DNA of 64,000 bases from an uncultured Muribaculaceae bacterium (GTDB lineage: Bacteria; Bacteroidota; Bacteroidia; Bacteroidales; Muribaculaceae). The stretch is taken from assembly GCA_910579675.1 (NCBI GenBank), contig CAJTUF010000014.1, positions 20,481 through 84,480 of the forward strand. Reading direction: 5' to 3'. A program made the position numbers and the translations under genes. The notes beneath the pieces were generated by a model. It saw only the letters and a program-made list of their open reading frames with translations. It did not search any database and had not been told where the DNA came from. The first letter of the stretch is position 1; every line of letters begins with the position of its first letter. Positions 9,267 to 18,347 of this stretch are shown piece by piece.

Positions 9267-9524
9267 ATGGCTAAAACAATCACTTTCAACGAGCTGCGCC
9301 GTCTTAAAGACAGTCTGCCCGACGGCGCCACCCATCAGATAGCCGACAAGCTCAACGTCACCGTACAAACCGTACGCAACTATTTCGGTGGAGCCAACTA
9401 CGAGTTTGGCAAAAATGCCGGAGTTCACATCGAGCCGGGTCCCGACGGTGGCATTGTAGTTCTCGACGACGAGACTATCTACGATATGGCCGTTGAAATC
9501 CTGAAAAATCAGGACAAGGAATAA
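9267..9524 (+). CDS. Small putative DNA-binding protein, Bacteroidales-type
   Basis: An 85-residue single-gene unit. Residues about 20-40 (THQIADKLNVTVQTVRNYFGG) look like a helix-turn-helix: a short helix, a turn and a recognition helix. The rest is acidic with a beta-rich middle. Similar small proteins are common in Bacteroidales and are usually labelled DNA-binding, without known targets. It has no signal peptide. It lies alone between a weak and a strong terminator, suggesting separate and perhaps strong expression. A nucleoid-associated or regulatory role is inference. Confidence 0.7.
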   Translation: MAKTITFNELRRLKDSLPDGATHQIADKLNVTVQTVRNYFGGANYEFGKNAGVHIEPGPDGGIVVLDDETIYDMAVEILKNQDKE

Positions 9525-9546
9525 GCCGGCTACCGACCTCATCATC

Positions 9547-9596
9547 CCGCCCCGCCACGCCTGAATATATTCAGACCGGTGGGGCGGATCTTTTTT
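9547..9596 (+). terminator. Strong rho-independent terminator
   Basis: Outer arms CCGCCCC (9547-9553) and GGGGCGG (9581-9587) enclose a second stem CTGAA/TTCAG (9561-9574). A run of six T follows (9591-9596). It ends the small DNA-binding-protein gene. Confidence 0.85.
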
Positions 9597-9642
9597 GTCC
9601 TTTCCCTGAACCCCACTATCATCCTGTTTCGGAAATAATCAT

Positions 9643-9650
9643 TAATTTTG
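9643..9650 (+). promoter_or_regulatory. -7 element for glycosyltransferase-feoAB
   Basis: TAATTTTG fits the TAnnTTTG consensus, 23 bases before the ATG at 9674. The leader would be about 16 bases. Confidence 0.6.
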
Positions 9651-9673
9651 CACCACAATTCACTCTACCGACA

Positions 9674-10486
9674 ATGAATATCTCAGCGGTGATCAACACC
9701 TATAATGCGGGCGAACATCTCGAAAAGGTGCTCGAAGCCCTCAAGTCTTTCGATGAGATTGTCGTGTGCGACATGGAAAGCACCGACAACACTCTCGACA
9801 TAGCTCGCCGCTTCGGATGCAAGATAGTGACCTTTCCCCGAAACAACAGCAACATCTGCGAGCCCGCACGCGACTTTGCCATCCACAGCGCATCAAATCC
9901 ATGGGTGCTGGTGGTCGATGCCGATGAGATTGTTCCACCTTCACTCAAAGAATACCTCTACTCGCGCGTGGCCGACCCTGCATTCAACGCCGCTCTCCTC
10001 ATACCCCGGCTCAACTGCTTCATGGGGCGTCATATCCACGGTTTGCCCGACTATCAGCTCCGCTTCTTCCCGCGCGACACCACCATCTGGCCCCCCACCA
10101 TCCACTCACGTCCGAAGGTGCAGGTGCCGATTGAGAAGATTCCAGCATCGCGCAAAGATCTCTACCTCGTCCATCTCGACGACAGCCCAGTGAGCGACCG
10201 CATGGCCAAGCTAAACCGCTACACCGACAATGAGCTCTCCCGCAGAGTTTCACGGCGCTTCAGTGCCCCCGCCATGTTATTCAGGCCAGTGTGGTTTTTC
10301 ATACGCTCCTTTTTCATGGGGGGCACCTGGCGCGAAGGACGACGTGGTATCGCCAAAGCCTATCTCGACACCATCTACCAGATGATGCTGATATGCAAGA
10401 TCACCGAGCGCGATATCACCGGATCCCCTGCCCATACGGGCAGCCCAACCGGTTACATAAATAACAACACCCCCAATAATCGATGA
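9674..10486 (+). CDS. Family 2 glycosyltransferase (WaaE/KdtX-like)
   Basis: A 270-residue GT-A fold glycosyltransferase. The N-terminal ISAVINTYN and EIVVCDMESTDNT segments bind the nucleotide-sugar, and VVDADEIV (about 83-90) supplies the DxD-like metal site. No signal peptide is present; a hydrophobic or amphipathic patch around 200-215 could touch the membrane. The WaaE-like pattern suggests lipopolysaccharide or capsule work, but the donor and acceptor cannot be read. Its stop overlaps the feoAB start (ATGA at 10483), an odd partner for an iron transporter. This may be only operon packing. Confidence 0.8.
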   Translation: MNISAVINTYNAGEHLEKVLEALKSFDEIVVCDMESTDNTLDIARRFGCKIVTFPRNNSNICEPARDFAIHSASNPWVLVVDADEIVPPSLKEYLYSRVADPAFNAALLIPRLNCFMGRHIHGLPDYQLRFFPRDTTIWPPTIHSRPKVQVPIEKIPASRKDLYLVHLDDSPVSDRMAKLNRYTDNELSRRVSRRFSAPAMLFRPVWFFIRSFFMGGTWREGRRGIAKAYLDTIYQMMLICKITERDITGSPAHTGSPTGYINNNTPNNR

Positions 10487-12918
10487 GATTATCCGACCTT
10501 AAACCGGGCCAAGAGGCCAGAATAGTAAAGATACTCGGCCACGGCGCTTTCCGCAAGCGCCTTATGGAGATGGGCTTTGTGGGCGGACACACCGTGAAGG
10601 TGATGCTTCACGCCCCGCTCCACGACCCGGTCAAATATCAGATCATGGGCTATGAGGTGAGCCTCCGCCGCTCGGAGTCAAGCCTGATAGAAGTGATCCC
10701 CGTCGACGGTCACACCGACAGTGTCGATCCGGCGGCTTCGGCCACCGAGAGCCATGACTCAGTAGCAACGCAGCCCGACAGGACCCCTTTCCTACCCGCC
10801 GATTTCGACCGGTCGAGGCGCACCATCAACGTGGCCCTGATAGGCAACCCCAACTGCGGCAAGACCTCGCTCTTCAACATTGCCTCGGGCGCCCACGAGC
10901 ATGTAGGCAACTATTCCGGCGTAACAGTCGATGCCAAATCGGGCACCTTCCATCACAAAGGATACACATTCAACATCATTGACCTTCCGGGCACCTACTC
11001 GCTCGATTCTTACTCGCCCGAAGAGATCTACGTGCGCCGATACCTGAGAGACCACACCCCCGACGTGATCATCAACGTAGTGGTGGCCTCCAATCTCGAG
11101 CGCAATCTCTACCTCACCACAGAGCTGATCGACATGAACCGCCCTATGGTGATCGCTCTCAATATGTATGACGAGCTTGAAGCCTCCGGCGACAACCTCG
11201 ACTACGATCTTCTGGCGGGTATGATAGGCGTGCCCATCGTCCCTACCGTCGGACGTACCGGCAAAGGTATACCGAAGCTGTTCGATACCGTGATCGACGT
11301 CTATGAAGACCGCGCATCGGATGTGCGCCACATCCATGTCAATCTCGGACCGGCAGTCGAACCGGCAGTGGCCGAGCTCAATGATATGCTCAAGGCCGAC
11401 AAATCGGTCGATCCGCGTTTCTCACCCCGATACCTCGCCATCAAGCTGCTCGAACATGATGCCGAGGCTGAAGACATATTGCGACGGTCGGTGGGCGATG
11501 AGGCGCTAAACGCCCTCCTCGACCGCCGCGACGCCCTCGTATCTGCAACTGAGAACAACACCGGCGAGGATATAACCTCGTCGATTGCGGCCGAAAAATA
11601 CGGCTTTATAGCCGGAGCTCTTGCCGAAACCTTTACCAAAGGCAATATCGATCAGGCTCAACGCACAGCCATAATCGACTCCATAGTCACATCCCCTCTC
11701 TTCGGATTCCCCATATTCCTCGCCATAATGGTGTTCATATTCTGGGCCACATTTGCCATCGGAGCCTATCCTATGGAATGGATCGAGAGCGGAGTGGAAT
11801 GGTTGTCGCAGGCCATGCAGTCGGTGCTGCCCGATGGCCCGGTCAAAGACCTCGTGTGCGACGGCATAATAGGAGGCGTGGGAGGAGTGATAGTTTTTCT
11901 CCCAAACATCCTCATTCTCTACTTCTGCATATCCTTTATGGAGGATTCAGGCTATATGGCCCGAGCCGCATTTATCATGGACCGCCTCATGCACCGAGTG
12001 GGACTCCACGGCAAGTCGTTCATACCTTTGCTTATGGGGTTCGGATGCTCCGTACCGGCCATCATGGCCACCCGCGCCATCGAGAGCCGCTCGTCGCGCA
12101 TCATCACCATTCTCATCACCCCCTTCATGTCGTGCTCGGCACGGTTGCCCATCTATATCCTTCTCGTAGGCACCTTCTTCTCGGCCCATGCCGCCATGGT
12201 GATCTCGCTCCTCTATCTCCTCGGAGTGTCTGTGGCCATAGCCACTGCCCGTCTGCTCAGACGTGTGTGGTTCAAGACCGATGTAGTGCCGTTTGTCATG
12301 GAACTCCCCCCCTACCGCATCCCCACCTTTAAGGCGTCGCTGCGCCATATGTGGGGCAAAGGTGAGCAATATCTCCGCAAGATGGGCGGACTGATCCTCG
12401 TGGCAAGTGTGATAGTATGGGCGCTCAACTACTTTCCGCTCCGCGACAACGCAGGTTCAGCGGCGGTCGATGCCCCTGCGGCTATCACCGACAGCCGCTC
12501 GATCGACCCATCCTCCGACTCATATCTCGAGATGCTTGGAAAGATAGTCAATCCGGTCATGGAGCCTATCGGAATGCACTGGCGCGCCACAGTTGCCGCA
12601 ATCGCCGGCATCCCAGCCAAAGAGATTGTGGTATCCACCCTCGGTGTGCTCTACACAGGCGATGAAGAGATCGACGAACAAGCCCTTTCTGCACGCATCC
12701 GCAGCGTAAATCCCTCCACCGGCCAGCCCGACTTCACAGCTGCCTCGGCTCTGGCTTTTCTGGTGTTTGTGCTCCTGTTCTGCCCATGTATCGCCACCCT
12801 TACAGCCATTGGTAAAGAGACCGGTTCGTGGCGCTACCCCCTCTTTTCCGCGCTCTACAGCACTGCCGTGGCATGGCTCCTTGCCTTCTTCACCTTCCGC
12901 ATTGCACTCCTTTTCTGA
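10483..12918 (+). CDS. feoB: FeoAB fusion, ferrous iron transporter
   Basis: An 811-residue fusion. Residues 1-75 are a FeoA SH3-like domain. A polar linker (about 76-113) joins it to FeoB. The G domain has P-loop GNPNCGKTS (121-129), G3 DLPGTY and G4 NMYD. The C-terminal part has the two Gate domains, with conserved Cys in GFGCSVPAIMATR and a second copy near KEIVVSTLGVLYTG. It imports Fe(II) across the inner membrane with GTP hydrolysis by the G domain. FeoA-FeoB fusions are common in Bacteroidales. Fe(II) uptake suits an anaerobe whose downstream operon encodes an iron-rich hydrogenase. No Fur-like operator is recognisable. Confidence 0.95.
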   Translation: MRLSDLKPGQEARIVKILGHGAFRKRLMEMGFVGGHTVKVMLHAPLHDPVKYQIMGYEVSLRRSESSLIEVIPVDGHTDSVDPAASATESHDSVATQPDRTPFLPADFDRSRRTINVALIGNPNCGKTSLFNIASGAHEHVGNYSGVTVDAKSGTFHHKGYTFNIIDLPGTYSLDSYSPEEIYVRRYLRDHTPDVIINVVVASNLERNLYLTTELIDMNRPMVIALNMYDELEASGDNLDYDLLAGMIGVPIVPTVGRTGKGIPKLFDTVIDVYEDRASDVRHIHVNLGPAVEPAVAELNDMLKADKSVDPRFSPRYLAIKLLEHDAEAEDILRRSVGDEALNALLDRRDALVSATENNTGEDITSSIAAEKYGFIAGALAETFTKGNIDQAQRTAIIDSIVTSPLFGFPIFLAIMVFIFWATFAIGAYPMEWIESGVEWLSQAMQSVLPDGPVKDLVCDGIIGGVGGVIVFLPNILILYFCISFMEDSGYMARAAFIMDRLMHRVGLHGKSFIPLLMGFGCSVPAIMATRAIESRSSRIITILITPFMSCSARLPIYILLVGTFFSAHAAMVISLLYLLGVSVAIATARLLRRVWFKTDVVPFVMELPPYRIPTFKASLRHMWGKGEQYLRKMGGLILVASVIVWALNYFPLRDNAGSAAVDAPAAITDSRSIDPSSDSYLEMLGKIVNPVMEPIGMHWRATVAAIAGIPAKEIVVSTLGVLYTGDEEIDEQALSARIRSVNPSTGQPDFTAASALAFLVFVLLFCPCIATLTAIGKETGSWRYPLFSALYSTAVAWLLAFFTFRIALLF

Positions 12919-12949
12919 GCAAAGAGCACTGAATTGACATTTTTTTTAC

Positions 12950-12957
12950 TACTTTTG
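12950..12957 (+). promoter_or_regulatory. -7 element before the DUF5106 gene
   Basis: TACTTTTG fits TAnnTTTG and lies 71 bases before the chosen ATG at 13029. It contains an in-frame GTG at its 3' end, which is therefore not the translation start. Confidence 0.6.
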
Positions 12958-13028
12958 TGTGGCCGATTGCGCTGATGCGCTTCGGCCACACCCTCTACTC
13001 TACCCATCCATCAAAAACGCCACTGGTT

Positions 13029-13919
13029 ATGCTTAAAAAAATCCTTATAGCCATTATCGTCATCGCAGGGGCTGCCCTCGACATGATGGCCCAGAAAAAT
13101 GCCGACATCTTCCCGGTGCCGTCAGCCCCGGCTGATCTCACTTCGCTTCAGGAGCGCTCCGACTATGTGATCTCCCACTTCTGGGACCACTGCAATGTAA
13201 AGAGCATCCTATCGTCGCAGAAAAAATTTGCCGACGCATTCGACACCTACGTCAACCTGCTCCCGTTGGGCTCGCGACGCACCGTGATACGCTCTATCTA
13301 CAACCTGCTTACACAGCTTGAGAAGCACCCTAAAGAACTGCTCTTTGTAGCCGAGCAAGCCGACGCTCTACTCTATTCCGACACTGCCAAAGTGAAATCC
13401 GACGAAGCATATCTGCCCTTTGCCCGCGCCGTAGCCGAAAACAAGAAGGTGGGACGCGCCGAAAAAGCCCGTTTTGCTGAGCAAATGCGCATCCTGCAGG
13501 AGTGTAATGTAGGAATGCCTGCACCAGCTCTCGAATTTACCGACAGTGCGGGTGTGAGAGCGTCGCTCGTCGCAGCTGCCGATACTGCCGCCTACACCAT
13601 TATATTTTTCAACGATCCCGACTGCATCGACTGCATAATAGCCCGCGGACGCCTTTCAGCCAATCATATGGCCAACAATCTCCTCGACAAAGGATTGCTG
13701 AAAATCATCGCCATCACCCCCGACGATCCCTCGGAAGACTGGAATGCTCAGGCAGCCCGCTATCCGTCAAATTGGATAGTAGGCTTCGCCCCCGATGCCC
13801 GTGATTTCTACGATATCCGCCACACCCCTACCTTCTATATCATCGACCGCGAAAAGAAGATAGTGAGCAAAGACACCCCAATCGACGAAATCATACGTCT
13901 GTTCAACAATATGATGTAG
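13029..13919 (+). CDS. DUF5106 and thioredoxin-like secreted protein
   Basis: A 296-residue protein with a signal peptide (1-21, ending MMA-QKN), a helical DUF5106-type region (about 40-160) and a thioredoxin-like domain (about 162-296). The redox motif is CIDC (199-202) after FFNDPD, and a conserved HTPTFYIID (cis-Pro) segment follows. It is probably a periplasmic thiol oxidoreductase; substrate unknown. There is no lipobox. I take ATG 13029 because the signal peptide begins there; the in-frame upstream GTG lies within the promoter. Overall family assignment is good. Confidence 0.8.
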   Translation: MLKKILIAIIVIAGAALDMMAQKNADIFPVPSAPADLTSLQERSDYVISHFWDHCNVKSILSSQKKFADAFDTYVNLLPLGSRRTVIRSIYNLLTQLEKHPKELLFVAEQADALLYSDTAKVKSDEAYLPFARAVAENKKVGRAEKARFAEQMRILQECNVGMPAPALEFTDSAGVRASLVAAADTAAYTIIFFNDPDCIDCIIARGRLSANHMANNLLDKGLLKIIAITPDDPSEDWNAQAARYPSNWIVGFAPDARDFYDIRHTPTFYIIDREKKIVSKDTPIDEIIRLFNNMM

Positions 13920-13940
13920 TAGCAATCCCATCTCCCAGTC

Positions 13941-14459
13941 ATGCGCAAGATATCCGACCTCCTGTCTCATATTTTTCTTAAATTTACCGGCTACACCTAC
14001 TCCAATCTCGGGCGCCTGTTTCTGCGCCTGTTTGTAGGAGTGATGTTTCTCCAGTTCGGCATCCGCCATCTGGTCAACTACAATCTGCTCTGCAACGACT
14101 TTCCCACAGTGCTCGGCCTCACCTCGTCGACATGCCTGATCATTATGATCGTGATCGAGTTGGTGTGCTCGCTATTCATAATGGCCGGATTCCTTACGCG
14201 ACTGTCGGCCATACCCCCCATCCTGTCCATGATCGCAGCCGAGTGGTATATACTCCACGATCTCCTGCCGTCGACCACAGCTATCTACGGCATCGACTCC
14301 ACTCAGCCGGGCTATCTGCCCATCATGTTTATTGGCATCTACCTATTCATCATAATAGCAGGACCGGGCAAGATCTCGGTCGACTACTTCATCACCCTCT
14401 TCCTGATAGGGCGTCATGGATCGCCTCGTCATGAAGAAAAGATTCTCCACGAAGCATGA
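13941..14459 (+). CDS. DoxX-like small membrane protein
   Basis: A 172-residue protein with four likely membrane segments (about 26-42, 60-80, 84-100, 124-142) and the FLRLFVGVMFLQFGIRHL opening seen in DoxX family proteins. DoxX proteins are linked to quinone or redox homeostasis in some bacteria; nothing more specific can be read here. It starts 22 bases after the thioredoxin-like gene and overlaps mnmA by four bases (ATGA), so the three are probably co-transcribed. Confidence 0.65.
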   Translation: MRKISDLLSHIFLKFTGYTYSNLGRLFLRLFVGVMFLQFGIRHLVNYNLLCNDFPTVLGLTSSTCLIIMIVIELVCSLFIMAGFLTRLSAIPPILSMIAAEWYILHDLLPSTTAIYGIDSTQPGYLPIMFIGIYLFIIIAGPGKISVDYFITLFLIGRHGSPRHEEKILHEA

Positions 14460-15559
14460 AGCCAACACCCGGAGCAAGCATAGCCGGACTGATATCGGGC
14501 GGCGTCGACTCGGCGGTGGCCGTACACCGTCTTGTTGAGCAGGGCTTTGGACCTGGCCTGCATCTGTTCTACATTCGTATCGGACTCGATACCGACGAGG
14601 GCGATTGCGCTGCCGACGAAGATATCGAAATGTGTCAGCTCATAGCCAAGCGCTACGGGCTTCCGCTCGAAGTCGTGAGCCTCCATCAGGAGTATTGGGA
14701 CAATGTGATGGAATATGCGCTCCGCACAGTCAAGGCCGGACTGACGCCCAACCCCGACATCATGTGCAACCGCATCATCAAGTTCGGATACTTTGAGCAG
14801 AGGTGGGGCAAGGACTTCGACTTCACTGCCACAGGCCACTATGCATCGACCGTCATCGATCCGGTCGATGGTCTCAAATATCTTGCCACTGCGGTCGATC
14901 CAGTCAAGGATCAGACCGATTTTTTGGCCCGCATAACCTACGCCCAGCTCCGCAAACTCATTTTTCCTATCGGCGACATTCCCAAGAGCCGAGTCAGGGA
15001 GATTGCTGTTGAGCAAAATCTCCCCAATGCCTATCGTCGCGACAGTCAAGGCATATGTTTCCTCGGAAATATCAACTACAACGACTTTATCCGGCGGCAT
15101 CTCGGGGAGATGCCGGGACCCATCGTCGAGATAGAGACCGGCCGCGTGCTCGGATCACACCGCGGTTTTTGGTTCCACACCATCGGCCAGCGGAAAGGGC
15201 TCGGTCTTTCGGGCGGCCCCTGGTTTGTTATCCGCAAGGAGGTTGAGACCAACACCCTATATGTGTCGCGTGGCTACGACACCTCGCTACAATACGGCAG
15301 CCGTCTGTCATTGAGCGAGATGCACTGGATTACCCGTAATCCATGGGAAGGTGTGGAGTGTAGCGAGGCTCCGGTATCATTCAAAAACCGCCACTCACCC
15401 GAATTTATCTCCGGCACTCTGACTCGCGACGATGCTTCCGGGCTATGGACCATTACCAGCTCCCTACCGGTTCAAGGCATCGCTCCCGGCCAATTTGCAG
15501 TGATCTACACCCCCGACAACGCCATTTGCCTCGGTTCGGGCATCATTGCCACAACATAG
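14456..15559 (+). CDS. mnmA: tRNA 2-thiouridylase MnmA
   Basis: A 367-residue enzyme that puts sulfur on U34 of tRNA-Lys, -Glu and -Gln using ATP and persulfide sulfur. The PP-loop SGGVDS is at 14-19, the catalytic Cys is C104 in DIMCNRI, and the second active-site Cys is C201 in GICFLG. These positions match the family closely. The C-terminal beta-barrel covers about 270-367. It is translationally coupled to the upstream DoxX-like gene. Many Bacteroidales carry two MnmA paralogues, so this may be one of a pair. Confidence 0.93.
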   Translation: MKPTPGASIAGLISGGVDSAVAVHRLVEQGFGPGLHLFYIRIGLDTDEGDCAADEDIEMCQLIAKRYGLPLEVVSLHQEYWDNVMEYALRTVKAGLTPNPDIMCNRIIKFGYFEQRWGKDFDFTATGHYASTVIDPVDGLKYLATAVDPVKDQTDFLARITYAQLRKLIFPIGDIPKSRVREIAVEQNLPNAYRRDSQGICFLGNINYNDFIRRHLGEMPGPIVEIETGRVLGSHRGFWFHTIGQRKGLGLSGGPWFVIRKEVETNTLYVSRGYDTSLQYGSRLSLSEMHWITRNPWEGVECSEAPVSFKNRHSPEFISGTLTRDDASGLWTITSSLPVQGIAPGQFAVIYTPDNAICLGSGIIATT

Positions 15560-15586
15560 TATCCTCATCCTCACTCACCCGCGACC

Positions 15587-16222
15587 ATGGACACTCCCCA
15601 TCCCGACCGCATACTTCTCAGGGTGCTCGGACTCTCCTACCGAGAGATCCAGCAAGGCGCCTATGCCCTTATACTCGCCGAGCAAGACGGCCCTCACTAC
15701 ATCCCCATCGTTATCGGCACCTCCGAGGCCCAGGCCATAGCCATGCGCCTCGAAAACATCACTCCTCCCCGCCCCGTGACTCACGACATATTCGCTTCGC
15801 TGGCCCACGCTTTCGGCATACGCCTCCTGGAGGTGTTTATCCACCGCTTTGAAGATGGCATCTTCTCATCAGAGCTGGTTTTTGCCGACAACGAAGGGCA
15901 TCAGGTGACAATCGACGCCCGCACCTCCGACGCGATAGCCATCGCCATGCGAACCCGTTCTCCTATCTACACCACCCCCCGGATCGTCGAAGAAACCGGA
16001 TTTGTCATGGAGCAGCAGCCATCGGCTCCGGCAGATAGCCGTCAAGTGAGAGAGGTGTCGCTCGAAGATATAGCATCAATGCCGGTCGACGACAATGATC
16101 CGCTCGACGATCTATCTATTGAACAGCTCCAGACCATGCTGGCCGATATGATAGCCGAAGAACGCTACGAAGAGGCCGCCCGCATCAGCGACGTGATAAA
16201 AAAGAAACAGTCAGAAGCATGA
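15587..16222 (+). CDS. Bifunctional nuclease (DUF151) with UVR motif
   Basis: A 211-residue protein. Residues about 7-135 form the bifunctional nuclease (DUF151) domain with the conserved IVIGTSEAQAIAMRLE block. The C-terminal 40 residues form a UVR (UvrB/C-like) helical hairpin (LQTMLADMIAEERYEEAARI). The domain pair is common in Bacteroidetes. Plant and Thermotoga relatives have been reported to have nuclease activity. It may act on nucleic acid or as an adaptor. It sits 27 bases after mnmA and is cytosolic. Confidence 0.8.
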   Translation: MDTPHPDRILLRVLGLSYREIQQGAYALILAEQDGPHYIPIVIGTSEAQAIAMRLENITPPRPVTHDIFASLAHAFGIRLLEVFIHRFEDGIFSSELVFADNEGHQVTIDARTSDAIAIAMRTRSPIYTTPRIVEETGFVMEQQPSAPADSRQVREVSLEDIASMPVDDNDPLDDLSIEQLQTMLADMIAEERYEEAARISDVIKKKQSEA

Positions 16223-16260
16223 CCATTTTTTCCCTTAACCTGTAAATTTATCCCTATACC

Positions 16261-17598
16261 GTGAATCCTCTCAAAGTAAGACTCTCGATCCTCAACTTTA
16301 TCGAATTTGCCGTGTGGGGCGCCTACCTCACCTCTCTTGGCAATTTCCTTGCCTCCAACGGACTGGCATCACAGATAGGCTGGTTCTATGCCGTCCAGGG
16401 TATCGTGTCGCTCTTCATGCCTTCGCTCGTAGGAATCATCGCCGACCGTTGGATACCGGCCCAGCGCATGCTGTCGCTGTGCCATCTGCTGGCCGGCCTC
16501 TTCATGGCTTCGGCGGGTATCTACTGCCTGGGGGCCTCGCAGATTGAATTCACCCCCCTCTTCGTGCTCTACACCTGCTCGGTGGCTTTCTATATGCCCA
16601 CCCTCGGACTATCCAACTCGGTAGCATTCAACGCTCTCACTAAATCTGGCATAGATACTGTCACCGCATTCCCGCCCATACGTGTGTTTGGCACAGTCGG
16701 GTTTATATGCGCCATGCTGTTTGTCAACTTCGCAGGCCCCGAGGGTGCCCGCTATCAGTCCACCTACATGCAGCTGTTTGTGTCGGCTGTCATCAGCTTT
16801 GTCATGACAGCCTATGCGCTGACAATGCCCGCCTGCCCCACCTCCAAGGGTCGCAACGATGAAAACGACATGCTCGAAGCTCTCGGCCTTCGCGCATTCA
16901 AGCTCTTCAAGCAGCGCAAGATGGCTATGTTTTTCATCTTCTCGATGCTGCTGGGCGTATCGCTCCAGATCACCAACGGCTATGCCAACCCCTATATCAC
17001 CAGCTTTAAGGATATCCCTGAATTTGCGTCGGCTTGGGCGGCACGCAACGCCAATGCTCTCATCTCACTCTCTCAGATATCCGAGACGCTGTGCATTCTG
17101 CTCATTCCATTCTTCCTCAAGAGATTTGGCATCAAGGGAGTCATGCTCATGTCTATGATAGCATGGGTTGGTCGCTTCGGATTCTTTGGTGCGGGCGATC
17201 CTGAGCTCACAGGCGGCCTATGGATGTTTGTGCTCTCCTGCATTGTCTACGGCATCGCCTTCGACTTCTTCAACGTGTCGGGAGGCCTGTATGTCGACAA
17301 GATGACCACGCCCGATATCCGCTCATCGGCTCAAGGCCTGTTCATGATCATGACCAATGGACTCGGAGCTACCATTGGCACCCTTTCTGCAATGGCTGTG
17401 GTCAACCACTTCGTCGACCCAGCAGCCTCGCCTGAGCTGCAGCTTGAAGGATGGCGCACCTGCTGGTATATCTTCGCTGCCTATGCCGCCGTTGTGGCCC
17501 TGCTCTTTGCCCTGCTATTCCACGACAGCGAGCCTCGCCCCGACAGCCGGTCGATCAAGAAAGCCGAAGCATCTCCAGCCGTTGCCGACGAAATCTGA
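16261..17598 (+). CDS. NupG-type nucleoside permease (MFS)
   Basis: A 445-residue MFS transporter with about 12 hydrophobic segments. The opening LRLS-type motif VRLSILNFIEFAVWGAY and the matching GLYVDKMT region identify the nucleoside:H+ symporter (NupG/XapB) family. It imports nucleosides across the inner membrane. The start is GTG at 16261, placed where homologous proteins begin; no in-frame ATG lies nearby. The C-terminal tail (about 425-445) is charged and cytosolic. It is likely part of the same run as the genes on either side. Confidence 0.85.
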   Translation: MNPLKVRLSILNFIEFAVWGAYLTSLGNFLASNGLASQIGWFYAVQGIVSLFMPSLVGIIADRWIPAQRMLSLCHLLAGLFMASAGIYCLGASQIEFTPLFVLYTCSVAFYMPTLGLSNSVAFNALTKSGIDTVTAFPPIRVFGTVGFICAMLFVNFAGPEGARYQSTYMQLFVSAVISFVMTAYALTMPACPTSKGRNDENDMLEALGLRAFKLFKQRKMAMFFIFSMLLGVSLQITNGYANPYITSFKDIPEFASAWAARNANALISLSQISETLCILLIPFFLKRFGIKGVMLMSMIAWVGRFGFFGAGDPELTGGLWMFVLSCIVYGIAFDFFNVSGGLYVDKMTTPDIRSSAQGLFMIMTNGLGATIGTLSAMAVVNHFVDPAASPELQLEGWRTCWYIFAAYAAVVALLFALLFHDSEPRPDSRSIKKAEASPAVADEI

Positions 17599-17627
17599 TC
17601 ATCGCTGCCCCATCGTTCCCAACAACC

Positions 17628-18347
17628 ATGATTCAGTTTTATTCACCCGATATTACCGAAACTCTCACCCTCCCCGAGAGCGATTCGGCTCACGCTGCCC
17701 GTGTGCTACGCCTCAAAGCCGGCGATCTGATACAAGTGATCGACGGCAAAGGCACCGCCTATACCTGCCGCATCGTGGCGCCTCACCAGCGCCACACCCT
17801 CGTGGAGATCACCGACTCAAGGGCCATGCCGCTCCCCTGGGAGCAGGATCTTGTGATCGCTGTGGCCCCCACCAAACATCTCGACCGCATGGAGTGGCTC
17901 GTGGAGAAAGCAGTGGAAACAGGTGTCAACCGTATAATCCCTCTGCTTTGCCGCCACTCCGAGCGCAAGGAGCTCAAGACCGAACGCCTCGAAAAAATTG
18001 CTGTGGCTGCTATGAAACAATCGCTCAAAGCTGTGATGCCGGTGATTGATCCTCTTACTCCCGTCGAGCAGGTGATTGCCGCCTTCACCAACTACCAGCG
18101 ATTCATTGCCTATTGCGACCGCTCCATACCGCGAATTTTACTTGCCGCCAACTACACGCCCGGTCGTCCGGCCATAGCCATGATCGGCCCCGAAGGTGAT
18201 TTCAGCCCCGAGGAGATACGCAGCGCTCTCGACACGGGATGGACTCCCGTGAGTCTCGGCCCATGCCGGCTGCGCACCGAAACCGCGGCTCTCACCGCTC
18301 TCCAGACTTTCCATATTATTGACCAAGCATCATCCTGCAATGACTGA
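17628..18347 (+). CDS. rsmE: 16S rRNA m3U1498 methyltransferase RsmE
   Basis: A 239-residue SPOUT-class methyltransferase that methylates U1498 of 16S rRNA using S-adenosylmethionine. An N-terminal PUA-like domain (about 1-70, with SDSAHAARVLRLKAGD) precedes the trefoil-knot domain, where GPEGDFSPEEI and SLGPCRLRTETAAL form the cofactor pocket. ATG 17628 is the correct start because homologues begin with this MIQFYSP-like sequence; a longer open frame runs back into the transporter gene. It overlaps kdsA by eight bases. Confidence 0.92.
   Translation: MIQFYSPDITETLTLPESDSAHAARVLRLKAGDLIQVIDGKGTAYTCRIVAPHQRHTLVEITDSRAMPLPWEQDLVIAVAPTKHLDRMEWLVEKAVETGVNRIIPLLCRHSERKELKTERLEKIAVAAMKQSLKAVMPVIDPLTPVEQVIAAFTNYQRFIAYCDRSIPRILLAANYTPGRPAIAMIGPEGDFSPEEIRSALDTGWTPVSLGPCRLRTETAALTALQTFHIIDQASSCND

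Noticed and set aside
14605..15246. Short open frames in other frames of mnmA
   Set aside because: Shadows of a well conserved enzyme.
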